Below, in pieces: positions 41,857 to 51,778 of a stretch of 64,000 nucleotides of DNA. Source of the DNA: Fimbriimonas planktonicus (GTDB lineage: Bacteria; Armatimonadota; Fimbriimonadia; Fimbriimonadales; Fimbriimonadaceae); the NCBI GenBank assembly GCA_965234685.1, contig OZ248539.1, positions 1,860,001 through 1,924,000 on the forward strand. The letters run 5' to 3'. The notes beneath the pieces are model-generated. The model was not told the DNA's origin. It made no database searches and was given only the letters and a program-made list of their open reading frames with translations. Positions within the stretch are counted from its first letter, which is position 1. The number at the start of each line of letters is the position of its first letter. Position numbers and translations under genes: made by a program.

Positions 41857-42897
41857 ATGGTAATTAAACAAATTGGCATGAAATGCTGCTCGGCGCTTGC
41901 CCTGCTTACAATCGGTGCCATTGCCACCGCGCAGGAAATCCAGGTTGAAGTTGACGGCCGACCCGTCAAGTTCGGCGCGACCAAACCCATCCGACAAAAT
42001 GGTCGAGTCCTGGTCCCAATCCGCGGCATTTTCGAATCCCTCAACGCTTCGGTCAACTGGAATTCATCCACCCGAACCGTTTCGGCCATGAAGGGCAACA
42101 AAGAGATCATGCTCTTCATCGGCAATCGAACTGCGAAGGTCGATGGCTTGGACGTCATGCTCGACACCCCGGCACAGATCATCGGTGGTTCGACGCTCGT
42201 ACCGCTTCGATTCGTCAGTGAAGCTCTTGGCGCAGACGTCAAGTACATGCCCGACCAAATGATGGTTGCCATCACCACCGGCGAAGGCATGGGCTCAGGC
42301 GAGAACTTCAACAACGGAAACGATGAATCGATGCCCGTTCCAAAGCTCATTGAAGCCTACACGGTTCTCCCCATCAGCTTGAATCAGACGCTCTCCAGCA
42401 CGGATTCCAAGAAGGGCGACAAGTTCACCGCGATCATCCAAACCACCGATGAAAAGGCTTACGGCGGAATCCCCCTCGGCAGCTACATCGAAGGCCACGT
42501 GAGCGACGTTCGCGCCAAGAAGGGATCAGAGCCAGGCGTTCTAGACCTTTCTTTCGACCGAATTCGACTGCCGAACGGAAAGACAACTCCGCTTGCTGGC
42601 AGCCTCTACAGCCTTGATTCAGAAGCCGTCGATCGTGACGCAGACGGCGTGATGACCGCAAAGAATAAGAACAAGGACAACCGAATTGTCTACGCCGGCT
42701 ACGGAGCAGGCGCTGGCGTGCTGGTAGGACTGCTGAGCGGCGGCAAGCTCTCGCTGGAGAAAGCCCTTTTGGGTGGACTCCTCGGCTATGTCATCGGTTC
42801 TGCAGAAAAGCCGAAGCAGAATCCTTCGGATGTTAAGCTGGCCCGCGGAACTCTCCTCGGTGTTCGCCTAAACGAAGACCTAGCCCTCAAGCAGTAA
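41857..42897 (+). CDS. Secreted protein with copper amine oxidase N-terminal-like domain
   Basis: 346 residues from the ATG at 41857, with signal peptide ending around IATAQEI. Residues about 30-140 are a Cu_amine_oxidN1 (PF07833) domain: VEVDGRPVKFGATKPIRQNG, GRVLVPIRGIFESLNASVNW and STLVPLRFVSEALGADV. This domain is used for surface attachment and is not itself an oxidase. The C-terminal half has a beta domain and a glycine-rich hydrophobic stretch (AGYGAGAGVLVGLLSGG) like Gly-zipper membrane segments. Role: envelope protein, details unknown. Confidence 0.8.
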   Translation: MVIKQIGMKCCSALALLTIGAIATAQEIQVEVDGRPVKFGATKPIRQNGRVLVPIRGIFESLNASVNWNSSTRTVSAMKGNKEIMLFIGNRTAKVDGLDVMLDTPAQIIGGSTLVPLRFVSEALGADVKYMPDQMMVAITTGEGMGSGENFNNGNDESMPVPKLIEAYTVLPISLNQTLSSTDSKKGDKFTAIIQTTDEKAYGGIPLGSYIEGHVSDVRAKKGSEPGVLDLSFDRIRLPNGKTTPLAGSLYSLDSEAVDRDADGVMTAKNKNKDNRIVYAGYGAGAGVLVGLLSGGKLSLEKALLGGLLGYVIGSAEKPKQNPSDVKLARGTLLGVRLNEDLALKQ

Positions 42898-42916
42898 GCC
42901 GACGTAGACTCGTTCC

Positions 42917-43900
42917 ATGCGAGTTACGGTCTACAGCACAAAATCCTTCGAGCGGCCCTTCCTTGCGGAAGCGGCCGCTCGTCTCAATCTGGAGCCGGTG
43001 TTTGTCGAGTTTCCGCTTGAACCGTCTACGGTGAGCTTGGCCCGTGGATCCGAGGCCATTTGCGCCTTTGTCAACGATGACCTTTCTGCTCCGGTACTAC
43101 ACCTTCTCGCTGAACTAGGGGTTCGCAACATCGCACTGCGTTGCGCGGGATTCAACTCGGTGCACCTGGAAACCGCTCGGGAGCTCAGCTTCTCCATTGC
43201 GCGTGTTCCCGCGTACTCGCCGGAGGCCGTTGCCGAGCACGCCTTCGCACTTCTTCTAACTCTAAGTCGCAAAACCCACCGCGCTTACAACCGGGTGCGG
43301 GAAATGAATTTCAGTCTAAATGGGCTGGTCGGATTCAACCTCCACGGTCGGACCGTCGGCGTGGTTGGTTGCGGGAAAATCGGGCTCGCTTTCTGCCGAA
43401 TTGCCGCTGGATTTGGCATGAAAGTTCTTGCCTATGATCCGTTTCCACCGAAGGATTCTCCTTGGGAATTCGTTTCGCTGGAGCGAATCTGGGCCGAGGC
43501 CGACATCATCTCCCTTCACTGCCCGCTAACGCCAGACACCCACCATCTCGTGAACCAAGCAACCTTGGAAGCCATGAAGCCCGGTGTGGTCCTACTCAAC
43601 ACCTCCCGAGGTGCCGTGATTGATACGCCAGCGGCGATTGAGGCCCTTCAGTCTCACAAGATTGGTGCCCTCGGACTCGATGTCTACGAAGAAGAGTCTG
43701 GGCTGTTCTTCCGCGACTTGAGCGGATCACTTCCGACCGACGAGACATTTGCTCGACTACTCACATTTCCGAACGTCCTTATCACCGGCCACCAGGCGTT
43801 CCTAACAACCGAAGCGTTAGAAGCCATTGCCGAAACGACCGCGCAAAATCTAGCGGCGTTCCGAGACGGTAATCCGATTGAAGCTAATCGGGTTGCGTGA
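42917..43900 (+). CDS. ldhA: D-lactate dehydrogenase-like 2-hydroxyacid dehydrogenase
   Basis: 327 residues. VGVVGCGKIGLAFCRI (147-162) is the NAD site. Catalytic Arg231 (LLNTSRGAV), Glu near 259 (GLDVYEEESGLFF) and His292 (LITGHQAFLTTEAL) fit D-lactate dehydrogenases of the E. coli LdhA type. Reduces pyruvate to D-lactate with NADH in the cytoplasm. Its 3' end overlaps folP on the other strand by 17 bases. Confidence 0.87.
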   Translation: MRVTVYSTKSFERPFLAEAAARLNLEPVFVEFPLEPSTVSLARGSEAICAFVNDDLSAPVLHLLAELGVRNIALRCAGFNSVHLETARELSFSIARVPAYSPEAVAEHAFALLLTLSRKTHRAYNRVREMNFSLNGLVGFNLHGRTVGVVGCGKIGLAFCRIAAGFGMKVLAYDPFPPKDSPWEFVSLERIWAEADIISLHCPLTPDTHHLVNQATLEAMKPGVVLLNTSRGAVIDTPAAIEALQSHKIGALGLDVYEEESGLFFRDLSGSLPTDETFARLLTFPNVLITGHQAFLTTEALEAIAETTAQNLAAFRDGNPIEANRVA

Positions 43901-44690
43901 TCGCGCGGTACATCCTGGAGAATCGAACGGCGCTCTGAACATCGTGAACGCGGAGGATGGCAACCCCTGCCGCCTCTGCTACGGCTTGAGTCGCGAGCGT
44001 TCCTTCAAGTCGCTCCTCGGTTGGCAGCGGTTCACCGTCGGAACCCAATATGCGTCCGATGAAACTCTTGCGGCTTGTGCCTAGGAGAACGGGGTAGCCG
44101 CACTTGACGAACGTTTCCAGGTGCCGAAGCAAGTCCAGGTTGTGCTTGATTGTTTTGCCGAAGCCGATGCCGGGATCGATATAGATTCGGTCGCGCTCAA
44201 TCCCGAGCGACTCTGCCAGATCGGCCCTCGCGACCAAAAAATCGCGAATCTCTTCCACGACATTCGCGTAGGTGGGATTGGCCTGCATCGTTCGAGGCTC
44301 CCCCTGCATGTGCATCAGGCAAACCGCTGCGCCAGACTCCGCGCAGACGGAGCCCATCTCGGGGTCGCTCCAACCGGTGACGTCGTTGATCAGCGACGCG
44401 CCAGCCCGCACGGCCTCACGAGCCACGGCCGGCTTCATCGTGTCAATCGAAACGCGCAGACCATTCGACACCAAACCGGCGACTACCGGTAAGACTCGCG
44501 CAAGTTCATCGTCAACCGAGACCGGAAGCGCGCCGGGGCGGGTACTTTCCCCACCGACATCGATCCAGTCTGCGCCTTCGGCGGCCATTTGCAAACCGTG
44601 CGCGATTGCCGAGTCAGAGGAGAAAAACCGCCCACCATCCGAAAAGGAATCAGGGGTGACGTTCAAAATCCCCATGATCTGGGTTGGCAA
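43884..44690 (-). CDS. folP: Dihydropteroate synthase
   Basis: 268 residues, standard length. QIMGILNVTPDSFSDGGRF (N-terminal signature loop), WIDVGGESTRPGA, SLINDVTGW and GTSRKSFIG (C-terminal substrate loop) are all intact. It joins p-aminobenzoate to the pterin diphosphate in folate synthesis. Last gene of the long minus-strand run, two bases after lysC. Confidence 0.96.
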   Translation of the reverse strand: MPTQIMGILNVTPDSFSDGGRFFSSDSAIAHGLQMAAEGADWIDVGGESTRPGALPVSVDDELARVLPVVAGLVSNGLRVSIDTMKPAVAREAVRAGASLINDVTGWSDPEMGSVCAESGAAVCLMHMQGEPRTMQANPTYANVVEEIRDFLVARADLAESLGIERDRIYIDPGIGFGKTIKHNLDLLRHLETFVKCGYPVLLGTSRKSFIGRILGSDGEPLPTEERLEGTLATQAVAEAAGVAILRVHDVQSAVRFSRMYRAITQPD

Positions 44691-44692
44691 GG

Positions 44693-46048
44693 CTAACTGA
44701 CCTCGCTCAACCCAAATCGATCGTGCAGGAGCCGAACCGCTCGAAGGCTCTCACTTTCGGTAACCAAAACACTCAAAGAGTAGTCCGAGTCGCTGGTTTG
44801 CAGGACCTGAATCTGAGCTTCGGCGAGCGCATGCATGACGTTGTAAAACACACCCGGTTGCTGCATGTATTCATGCCCAACGAGGGAAACCATGGTGCAA
44901 CCTTCGGTCAACTCGGCTGGAACACGGCGAACCTCTCCGAGAGATCCCAAGAGCGCCGCCTGTGTTTCAACTTCCCGAGACGCATTCCGCCCCACTTGGA
45001 ACAGATAAACCCTCCGCTCAGCTCCTCCAACTGGAATGACAAGGCCGTCCAGGACGTTTTCGACAATCGGATACTGGTCTCGTGGAACCGCAAAGCCCGT
45101 GCTGCTCGGGCTCATATCGAGCATAAACAGATTCACGTCATAACGCGCCATCGTCTCGTAGATGCGAGTCTCGAGCATTACGCGTTCAGCTTCGGATGCG
45201 GCACCACTCAGATCGAACTGAAGATAGACCAGTTTTCCGGTGTGGGTCACGCCCGTCACGCGCCGCCCAGGAAAGTCCGATTTCGGCACGATTTGTGTCC
45301 CTTCATCGTCCGTAAACGTGTTCTTAACCCAAAGCGGAATGCCGTACATCATGGCGATTTCTGCCGCACGGGGATGAACAACTTTCGCGCCCAAGTGGGC
45401 GATTTCTGCGACTTCGTCGTAGGTGACCGTACGAAGTGTCGGCGCATTGCGAACCGCATCTGGGTCCGCCGTTTTCACGCCGTCCACGTCGGTGAAGATT
45501 TCGACCGCCTCCGCCTTTAGGGCGGCGCCAAGCGCTGCCCCGGTGGTGTCGCTTCCTCCGCGTCCTAGGGTCGTGAGTTCCCCGCCGGGCATGCCCGGAC
45601 CGTCAACGAAAACTCCTTGGAAACCGCAAACGACCGGAATGTGTCCGCCGCTAATGCTCTTGAGCAGCGCGACCGGATTGATGCTGACGATGCGAGCGTT
45701 GCCATAAACCCCGTCCGTGCGAATGCCGGCTTGGCCGCCGCGGAATGCCATCGCGCTGTGGCCGAGGGTCTTCAGCGTGTGGGCAAAAACCACCGCGCTC
45801 AAAATTTCTCCGCAAGCCACCAAAAGATCAAGTTCGCGTGGATCTGGGTCGACATTCGGATCGATTTCATTCAGCAGATTGATCAGCGTGTCCGTTGCGT
45901 ACGGCGCGCCCTTGCGACCAATCGCGCTGACCACAACCACCGGTCGAAAACCCTGATCTTTTGCGGAGATGACCCGCATCGCTGACTGCATTCGCGCTTC
46001 TGCCGTGGCAACCGAGGTGCCACCAAACTTCATCACCTTAATTCGCAT
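44693..46048 (-). CDS. lysC: Aspartate kinase
   Basis: 451 residues. KFGGTSVAT at the N-terminus, TLGRGGSDTTGAALGAALKA in the kinase domain, and two C-terminal ACT domains (about 310-450; VYLQFDLSGAASEAERVMLE and MVSLVGHEYMQQPGVFYNVM). Phosphorylates aspartate as first step to lysine, threonine and methionine; the ACT domains give feedback control. Start overlaps the stop of the ACT-domain gene (TAATG). Confidence 0.95.
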   Translation of the reverse strand: MRIKVMKFGGTSVATAEARMQSAMRVISAKDQGFRPVVVVSAIGRKGAPYATDTLINLLNEIDPNVDPDPRELDLLVACGEILSAVVFAHTLKTLGHSAMAFRGGQAGIRTDGVYGNARIVSINPVALLKSISGGHIPVVCGFQGVFVDGPGMPGGELTTLGRGGSDTTGAALGAALKAEAVEIFTDVDGVKTADPDAVRNAPTLRTVTYDEVAEIAHLGAKVVHPRAAEIAMMYGIPLWVKNTFTDDEGTQIVPKSDFPGRRVTGVTHTGKLVYLQFDLSGAASEAERVMLETRIYETMARYDVNLFMLDMSPSSTGFAVPRDQYPIVENVLDGLVIPVGGAERRVYLFQVGRNASREVETQAALLGSLGEVRRVPAELTEGCTMVSLVGHEYMQQPGVFYNVMHALAEAQIQVLQTSDSDYSLSVLVTESESLRAVRLLHDRFGLSEVS

Positions 46049-46548
46049 TACTCTTGCCCCGCCAGCAGTTTTTCGGCCAACAACTTCTCGAGCCGAGGTG
46101 CATCCTTAGCCGAAACAATCATCAGCAACCGGTCGTGCATGTCCCCGATGTGGTCGATCGTCGTGCCGGTCTCGATGACTTCTCGCACGATATGGCCGAT
46201 CAGACCTTCCTCATCTCGAATGTTCACCGCGTGAACTAGCACAATGGCTCGTTCAGGACGGATGCTGGAATCGCTTGCCACCGGTTGGATTGCCGTCGCA
46301 ACGCCTTCCGCACAACTGTTCGTTACAAGGAATGAAAGCCCGGTCGGCGTCAGCTTCAAAAAGTCGACGCTGATTCCCGCCTCGTTGACGGCTTTGAGCA
46401 CCCGCAAACGGGCGGACTGAATTTCTCCATCGAGATTCGTGATGTGTACTTGGGCAAAACCGTATCGAACCTCGACGCGGCTAATGCCGCGCCGTTTTTC
46501 AAATTCGGTTTCTTGAGTTTGCTGTGGGTTTAGGTTTGCTACGTTCAA
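46048..46548 (-). CDS. Stand-alone double-ACT-domain protein
   Basis: 166 residues. Two ACT-like units: about 24-88 (VEVRYGFAQVHITNLDGEI) and 95-160 (ERAIVLVHAVNIRDEEGLIG, HDRLLMIVSAKDAPRL). No catalytic domain. Directly coupled to lysC, so an amino-acid-sensing regulatory subunit of aspartate kinase is likely, as in organisms with a separate beta subunit. Here lysC already carries its own ACT pair, which makes the extra copy notable. Confidence 0.8.
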   Translation of the reverse strand: MNVANLNPQQTQETEFEKRRGISRVEVRYGFAQVHITNLDGEIQSARLRVLKAVNEAGISVDFLKLTPTGLSFLVTNSCAEGVATAIQPVASDSSIRPERAIVLVHAVNIRDEEGLIGHIVREVIETGTTIDHIGDMHDRLLMIVSAKDAPRLEKLLAEKLLAGQE

Positions 46549-46550
46549 CG

Positions 46551-47510
46551 TTACGAATTCCCGCGAAGAATGGCTTCCGCCTTCTCAAATACTTCTGGCT
46601 CTGGCTTCAGGGTTGCAGCCAAAACGTTCTGCTCAACCTGTGCGGTTCGGCTCGCGCCGATGATCACCGAGCTCACGTTCTGCTTGCGCAGGCACCAAGC
46701 TAGGGCAAACGCAGGCAATTCAAAGCCGAGAGACTCTACGTATGTTTTCAGGTCTTGAATGCGCTGGAGAAGCGCATCATTCGCCAGCGTGTCGCGCATC
46801 CACATGTTCGAACTGTCATCAGCGCCACGCGTTCCGGCCGGTGCAGGCTGACCTGGCAAGTACTTACCGGTAAGAACGCCCTGAGCAAGCGGCGAGAAGA
46901 CGACCTGGCCGAGACCGTGAAGTTCCGAAACCGGAATCACGCTGTCTTCGATCGAGCGCTGAAGCATGCTGTAGCTCGGCTGGTTGCTCGCTGGCAAGTT
47001 GGCATTCAGTTGCTTGGCAATGTGCACAACTTCCGTGATCTGGTGAGCGTTCCACTCGCTGACGCCCCAGTAAAGAACCTTTCCGGCTCGGATCAGGTCG
47101 TCAATCGCTCGCACCGTTTCGTCCAGCGGCGTTTCGGTGTCAAACCGGTGGAACTGCATCAGGTCGATGTAGTCGGTCTGAAGGCGCTTGAGGCTGGCGT
47201 TCACCGACTCGGTGATGTGCTTTCGGCTGAGTCCTCGGTCGTTTGTTTCCTGAGACATCGGGAAGAAGCACTTGGTTGCGACGACCAGCGACTCGCGCTT
47301 GATGTCCTTGATCGCAAGCCCGAGCGACTTCTCTGCTTCGCCGGTGTTGTAAACATCGGCCGTGTCAAAGAAGTTGATTCCCAAGTCGAAAGCGCGGTGC
47401 ACGATTTCGGCGGTAACCGAGTCGTCAATCGTCCGACCATGGGTGAGCCATCCACCGACTCCAACTTCACTGACGCGGATTCCGTAACGGCCTAGCTTGC
47501 GATATTGCAT
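46551..47510 (-). CDS. Aldo/keto reductase, Kv-beta/YghZ type
   Basis: 319 residues. Catalytic tetrad positions can be seen: Asp and Tyr in FFDTADVYNTGEAE, Lys in VVATKCFF and His in LMQFHRFD. VIIGASRTAQVEQNV is the NADPH-binding end. These enzymes reduce aldehydes such as methylglyoxal. Begins 13 bases after the membrane glycosyltransferase and ends two bases before the ACT-domain gene. Confidence 0.92.
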   Translation of the reverse strand: MQYRKLGRYGIRVSEVGVGGWLTHGRTIDDSVTAEIVHRAFDLGINFFDTADVYNTGEAEKSLGLAIKDIKRESLVVATKCFFPMSQETNDRGLSRKHITESVNASLKRLQTDYIDLMQFHRFDTETPLDETVRAIDDLIRAGKVLYWGVSEWNAHQITEVVHIAKQLNANLPASNQPSYSMLQRSIEDSVIPVSELHGLGQVVFSPLAQGVLTGKYLPGQPAPAGTRGADDSSNMWMRDTLANDALLQRIQDLKTYVESLGFELPAFALAWCLRKQNVSSVIIGASRTAQVEQNVLAATLKPEPEVFEKAEAILRGNS

Positions 47511-47523
47511 GTTGCCCCAAAGG

Positions 47524-49452
47524 TTACCGAACGATTTCCAGGATCACCCGGCTACCGAACTCTTTTATGAGCCGAATTCTTCCACTCGCGATGGCCTCGA
47601 CCAGTAGCGGCTTCCACTTGCTCTGCGTGTCGGACATTAGATTGGTCCTTGCCTCGGCACTTAACGGGATCGGCGTGCTCACCAAACCAGAAGCCTGAAG
47701 AAGCTCATCGCGTAACGGTTTCGGGGTCAGACTCACGTTCCAATACACGTGTGAAATCCCTTGCTTCTGGAGCCCGTTAACAAAGTCATCCGGAGTTTCC
47801 ATGGCTTCGTAGCCAATCTCCGTCGTATGCCCAGGGTTGCCCCAGAAGTACGGCACCTCGAGCAAGAAGCCAAAGACTTCATCGAAGAGGGCAATCTTTT
47901 CCGGCTTGATCGTCGAGTTGATTTCTGCCGCCGGTTCCGCGAACGAGATCCGGCGAACCCGATAAGCCTCTCGGTCCGTTTGCCCCAGAGCGACTTCAAG
48001 TTGGTCGCTCGTCACTGCAGTGTAGGTCACGTAAAGTCCTGCAAGTGCCTGCACTGGGATGAGGAGTTGAAACACCTTGCCAATCGTAAGTCGTGAAATT
48101 GCCCCCGCAGCAAGAAGCGAGAGCGGAAACATCAGGCCGACGATGTACCGGCTCTGCTGGCTGAGGAAGAACCACATCAGCAAACTAACCCCTACCCCGG
48201 CGATCAGCGTTGCTTCAAACTTGCGGGAGCGACCGCTCGCGAGCCACGCGAGAAGCGCAACCATTCCAACCGCGCCAAGGGCTCCCATCGGAACGCCCTG
48301 CCCCTGGGTTGGAGCGGGGTTGATGTATCGGCCCGGCTGATATGCCAGGCCAAAAATTGCGTGCGGAAGTCGGGACACTTCCAACGAATTGGCCGTGTAA
48401 TCGGGTTTCTCCGCAGTCGCGATCTCGCGTCCGACACCAAATGTCTGCTGCTCGTTGGCATAGATTTTGGCGTTGTAGTCGCTCCAGTTCTTCCCTTTAA
48501 GCACGCTGTAGAAGAAGGGATAAACCGGATTACCCGTGTTCACGATATTGCGCATGTACCACGGGGCGCAAATGACAATTGGGATCAGAACAAGGGCGGG
48601 AGAAAGTTTCAACCCGTTTCCCTTTCGAGTGAGGGCAAACCCGAAAATGAGTGCAAAAACAATCGCCGTTTGCAATCCGGTGTATTTGCTTGCCATCGCA
48701 AACCCAAGCAACAGCACACCAAGGACTGCACGACTTGGCGTCTCTGGATTCTGTATCCACTGTCCCAAGTAGTACAGCGCCAGGCCAGCATAGATGCCCT
48801 GGCTAACATCGATGTAGCCCGTACCACTTAGCCAGAGAACCATGGGCAAGCAGCCGAAGCTCACCGCCGCCCAGATGCCGGCTTTCTTCCCGTAGGCCGA
48901 ACTCGCCGCTCCAAAAGCCGCAAGAACGGCAAGCACCGCGAACCATACGCTAAAGGCTTTCGCCCCGGTCTCCCCACCCCAAGTCAAACCCCAGATGAAT
49001 AGGTTGTCGACCGCAAACGGAAAGTTGGAATGGTGAATAAACGAGACGAAATCAATTTGCCCGTGTTGCAGCCAAATCTTTGGTACGGCAAAGTGATACG
49101 CCAGCGTATCCCAGTCGAGGGTCGTACTCGGTGCGAGCGCGCCAATCAGGCCTGTAAACAGCACGGGTACGGCTGCAACCACGGCTGTCGGTTGGAAGTC
49201 CCGAACACCGCTTTTTACCAAAAGCCCAAGTCCCACAGCGGCAATTGAAGCCACAACATACAGCCCCCAACTGAGGCCACCGGGTAACAAACCGATGAAA
49301 AAAGTCAGCCAGCCGCAAGCGCCCAGCCCCACGAGTCCGGCAACGCTGAGGCCAAGCGTGCCCCCTTCGTGCTCCAAATGCTTGCCCAGGAGCCCTTTGC
49401 CGATCCCAAGCCATCCAAGGCAAAAGATGAACGTGATGAGTACGGCGAGCAT
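47524..49452 (-). CDS. GT39/ArnT-like multi-pass glycosyltransferase
   Basis: 642 residues from the ATG at 49452. At least ten TM segments. DWDTLAYHFAVPKIWLQHG in the first periplasmic loop resembles the acidic catalytic loop of GT-C enzymes, and VLLGFAMASKYTGL the GT39/PMT_2 helix. Such proteins move sugars from a polyprenyl carrier to lipid or protein. A longer start at 49539 would overlap lptD by 56 bases; both are possible. Location next to lptD/lptF suggests an LPS or envelope glycan role. Confidence 0.78.
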   Translation of the reverse strand: MLAVLITFIFCLGWLGIGKGLLGKHLEHEGGTLGLSVAGLVGLGACGWLTFFIGLLPGGLSWGLYVVASIAAVGLGLLVKSGVRDFQPTAVVAAVPVLFTGLIGALAPSTTLDWDTLAYHFAVPKIWLQHGQIDFVSFIHHSNFPFAVDNLFIWGLTWGGETGAKAFSVWFAVLAVLAAFGAASSAYGKKAGIWAAVSFGCLPMVLWLSGTGYIDVSQGIYAGLALYYLGQWIQNPETPSRAVLGVLLLGFAMASKYTGLQTAIVFALIFGFALTRKGNGLKLSPALVLIPIVICAPWYMRNIVNTGNPVYPFFYSVLKGKNWSDYNAKIYANEQQTFGVGREIATAEKPDYTANSLEVSRLPHAIFGLAYQPGRYINPAPTQGQGVPMGALGAVGMVALLAWLASGRSRKFEATLIAGVGVSLLMWFFLSQQSRYIVGLMFPLSLLAAGAISRLTIGKVFQLLIPVQALAGLYVTYTAVTSDQLEVALGQTDREAYRVRRISFAEPAAEINSTIKPEKIALFDEVFGFLLEVPYFWGNPGHTTEIGYEAMETPDDFVNGLQKQGISHVYWNVSLTPKPLRDELLQASGLVSTPIPLSAEARTNLMSDTQSKWKPLLVEAIASGRIRLIKEFGSRVILEIVR

Positions 49453-49483
49453 TGCCCGACAGTTTAATCTGCCCGGACGGCCC

Positions 49484-51778
49484 TTAGTTGTTGAACCCGA
49501 TGTTTGATCCGATGGATTGTCCGCGACGACCGATGCCAAACGGCAAGTCCGTTGGGAACGCCTTCAGCCGGAAAAACACCTGGACTTCACGGCCGGGGCG
49601 GAATCCAGTTTTGTATTCCGAAAGGCTCAGAACGAGCTCCCAACAGTGCAAATCGTAGACGGCGTTGTACTGGGCCGCATCAATTTCCTTGGTGAAGCCG
49701 TTGTAAGAAAGCACGGCCCCAACGCGCGTTCGGCCCCACTTCAAGTTGGCTAAGTACAGATTTGCATTCGACCATCGCTTCTGAAAGCCGTCGTATCGGG
49801 CACCGAGGGTTACAAAGGTCGCGCCCGGTTGGTACGTGAAATCTAGCCGGACACTGCTCCAGTTCTGCGAGATCGTGTCGTAGGTGGTCAACGTTCGAAA
49901 GTTGAGATAGTCCCGAGGGCGGTATTCCGTGCGCAAGTTGAATTGCTGCCAGCCGATGTCGCTCTGCTTCGACTGATTGAAGTCAAAGCCGGTTTGCGCT
50001 CCCACCAAGAAGGTTCTCAAGGGCCGGGTCGAGACGTCGAACGTTGACGTGTGGGTGCGGCCGGTCCGGTCCTGGGCCAACGGCGTGTACCCTTCCGGAC
50101 GCAAGTAGTTGTAGCGCAAGTTTGCCGAGGTGTCTCCCCCAAGCTTGTACGCTGCGTTCCAACCCGCGCCGACGACATACTGCGCGGTGTCATCCGAGTA
50201 CATCGACTGCTTGAAAACGCTTGAATAATCGAAGCTGAAGCGTGAGCGGCCGCCAGAGCTTTTGTTGAGCGTCCAATCAAAAATGCTTCGCGTCACGCGC
50301 GAACCTTGCAGTCCGCCGAACTCACCGATGGACAAGCTTGTACGAAACGGAAGTGCGAGTCCCTGTCGTCTCCCGAGAATCTTGGATGCGTCAGAAGTCA
50401 GCGTCAGGACCGGCGTCCGGTCCGCGGTTCCAAAGCTACCAACACTGTCTCCAACCGGGACAAGCCGCTGATACTCCAGCACCGCGTTCGCAAACGGGAG
50501 GTTCTGGTTTGCGCGCAACCTCACGTCTAATTGTTTAGATTCAAAGGAGTTTGAATCTCCATACGCGTTGCGGTTGACCGAATAGCTCAAATTACTTGAA
50601 GTTTGAAGCGCTCCAATATTCCGGTCGTCGCCAATGGAAATGACTTCTGTTTCCGAGACGCTCTCGCCGAACTCACTCCGGTTCCTTTGGAAATTGAGAT
50701 TCGTGTTTGCAGTTCGAGATCGGAGATTGTACTGGGCGTTGGTATTAAAGAGGGTCGATCCTGGAGAAGTGAGATAGTTGTTCCGCTGATAGTCGTTTTG
50801 AATCGAGATCTCGCCGCTGCCCAGCTGTTGGCGGTGTTGGTTCTTCATCGTCAGCGTTCCCACCGCGCCTAATACGGTGTAGATCTGCGTAAGGCCGTCC
50901 ATCTTGCCGTTTGCGTAGGCATAGTCTGTCCCAAGCGCCGGCCCGAACTTAGACATGTAATCCACGCGCAGGTCCGTTGCCATGCGGTCGGAGGCCGAAA
51001 GCCCAAAGCGGCTCTTGACGTAATAGCCTTCGTCACGGCTCTGGCCCACGTCCGGCGTGTATCGCGACTGCTGGTCCTCAATCGGGATCGAGAGGAACGG
51101 AATCGTAATGATCGTTTTGCCGAAGAATCGAATCCGCGCTTTTCGGAAAATGATCCGTTTGCTTGTCCGCACGACCGTGTCGGCAGATTCGATCTCGTAA
51201 TGCGAATGGTCCCCCAAACTGCAGGTCGTGAAATCGCCCTCTTTGAAGTGATTCTCCCGCTCCGTCCCGTCGGCTGCGACGGAGGAAATGTACACATTGT
51301 CGGTGACCGCACCCTTCAAGAGCGAAGGGCGCAGCATGCCGCCGCCACGCTCCGACACGTAGCTTTCGTTTTTGAAGTTGAACCGGACCTTGTCGCCGTA
51401 AACCACGGCGTCGGCTCCGATAATCTTTACGTTGCCGCTAAGGTCAAAGACTTCCGTGTCCAGATCACCGTCAATCTGGTCGGCAAAGCACCTATAGCCG
51501 CGATACAAAACCTCCGTACCGCCGGTGATCTGAATCTTTTTGCCGTCACGGTTCAACGACCCAGCGCGGATGATCTCAAGCTCCCGGTCGTCAGTCCGCG
51601 CTGGTGCGGCAGGTTCGGTTGAGCTACCACCCGGCAGATTCACCGGCGCGCGGTTTGGGTCACGGTTGATAAGCGTATAACCAGCCCGAAGGAGTTCGTA
51701 ACTCCCGAACACTTGGGCGGCTGCCAGTGGTGAGGAAGAAAGCGCAAGGGCAAAGCAAAGGGCGCGGCCGCACTTCAC
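49484..51778 (-). CDS. lptD: LptD/OstA-like LPS-assembly outer-membrane protein
   Basis: 764 residues from GTG at 51778, which overlaps the lptF stop (GTGA). A signal peptide (to about AAAQ) precedes an OstA beta-taco domain (about 75-200, ITGGTEVLYRGYRCFADQID and LSGNVKIIGADAVVYGDKV). A large barrel follows, rich in alternating strands to the end. Its function is to insert LPS in the outer leaflet. The ATG upstream at 51835 gives a sequence without signal character. Cysteine pairs of proteobacterial LptD are not obvious. Confidence 0.82.
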   Translation of the reverse strand: MKCGRALCFALALSSSPLAAAQVFGSYELLRAGYTLINRDPNRAPVNLPGGSSTEPAAPARTDDRELEIIRAGSLNRDGKKIQITGGTEVLYRGYRCFADQIDGDLDTEVFDLSGNVKIIGADAVVYGDKVRFNFKNESYVSERGGGMLRPSLLKGAVTDNVYISSVAADGTERENHFKEGDFTTCSLGDHSHYEIESADTVVRTSKRIIFRKARIRFFGKTIITIPFLSIPIEDQQSRYTPDVGQSRDEGYYVKSRFGLSASDRMATDLRVDYMSKFGPALGTDYAYANGKMDGLTQIYTVLGAVGTLTMKNQHRQQLGSGEISIQNDYQRNNYLTSPGSTLFNTNAQYNLRSRTANTNLNFQRNRSEFGESVSETEVISIGDDRNIGALQTSSNLSYSVNRNAYGDSNSFESKQLDVRLRANQNLPFANAVLEYQRLVPVGDSVGSFGTADRTPVLTLTSDASKILGRRQGLALPFRTSLSIGEFGGLQGSRVTRSIFDWTLNKSSGGRSRFSFDYSSVFKQSMYSDDTAQYVVGAGWNAAYKLGGDTSANLRYNYLRPEGYTPLAQDRTGRTHTSTFDVSTRPLRTFLVGAQTGFDFNQSKQSDIGWQQFNLRTEYRPRDYLNFRTLTTYDTISQNWSSVRLDFTYQPGATFVTLGARYDGFQKRWSNANLYLANLKWGRTRVGAVLSYNGFTKEIDAAQYNAVYDLHCWELVLSLSEYKTGFRPGREVQVFFRLKAFPTDLPFGIGRRGQSIGSNIGFNN

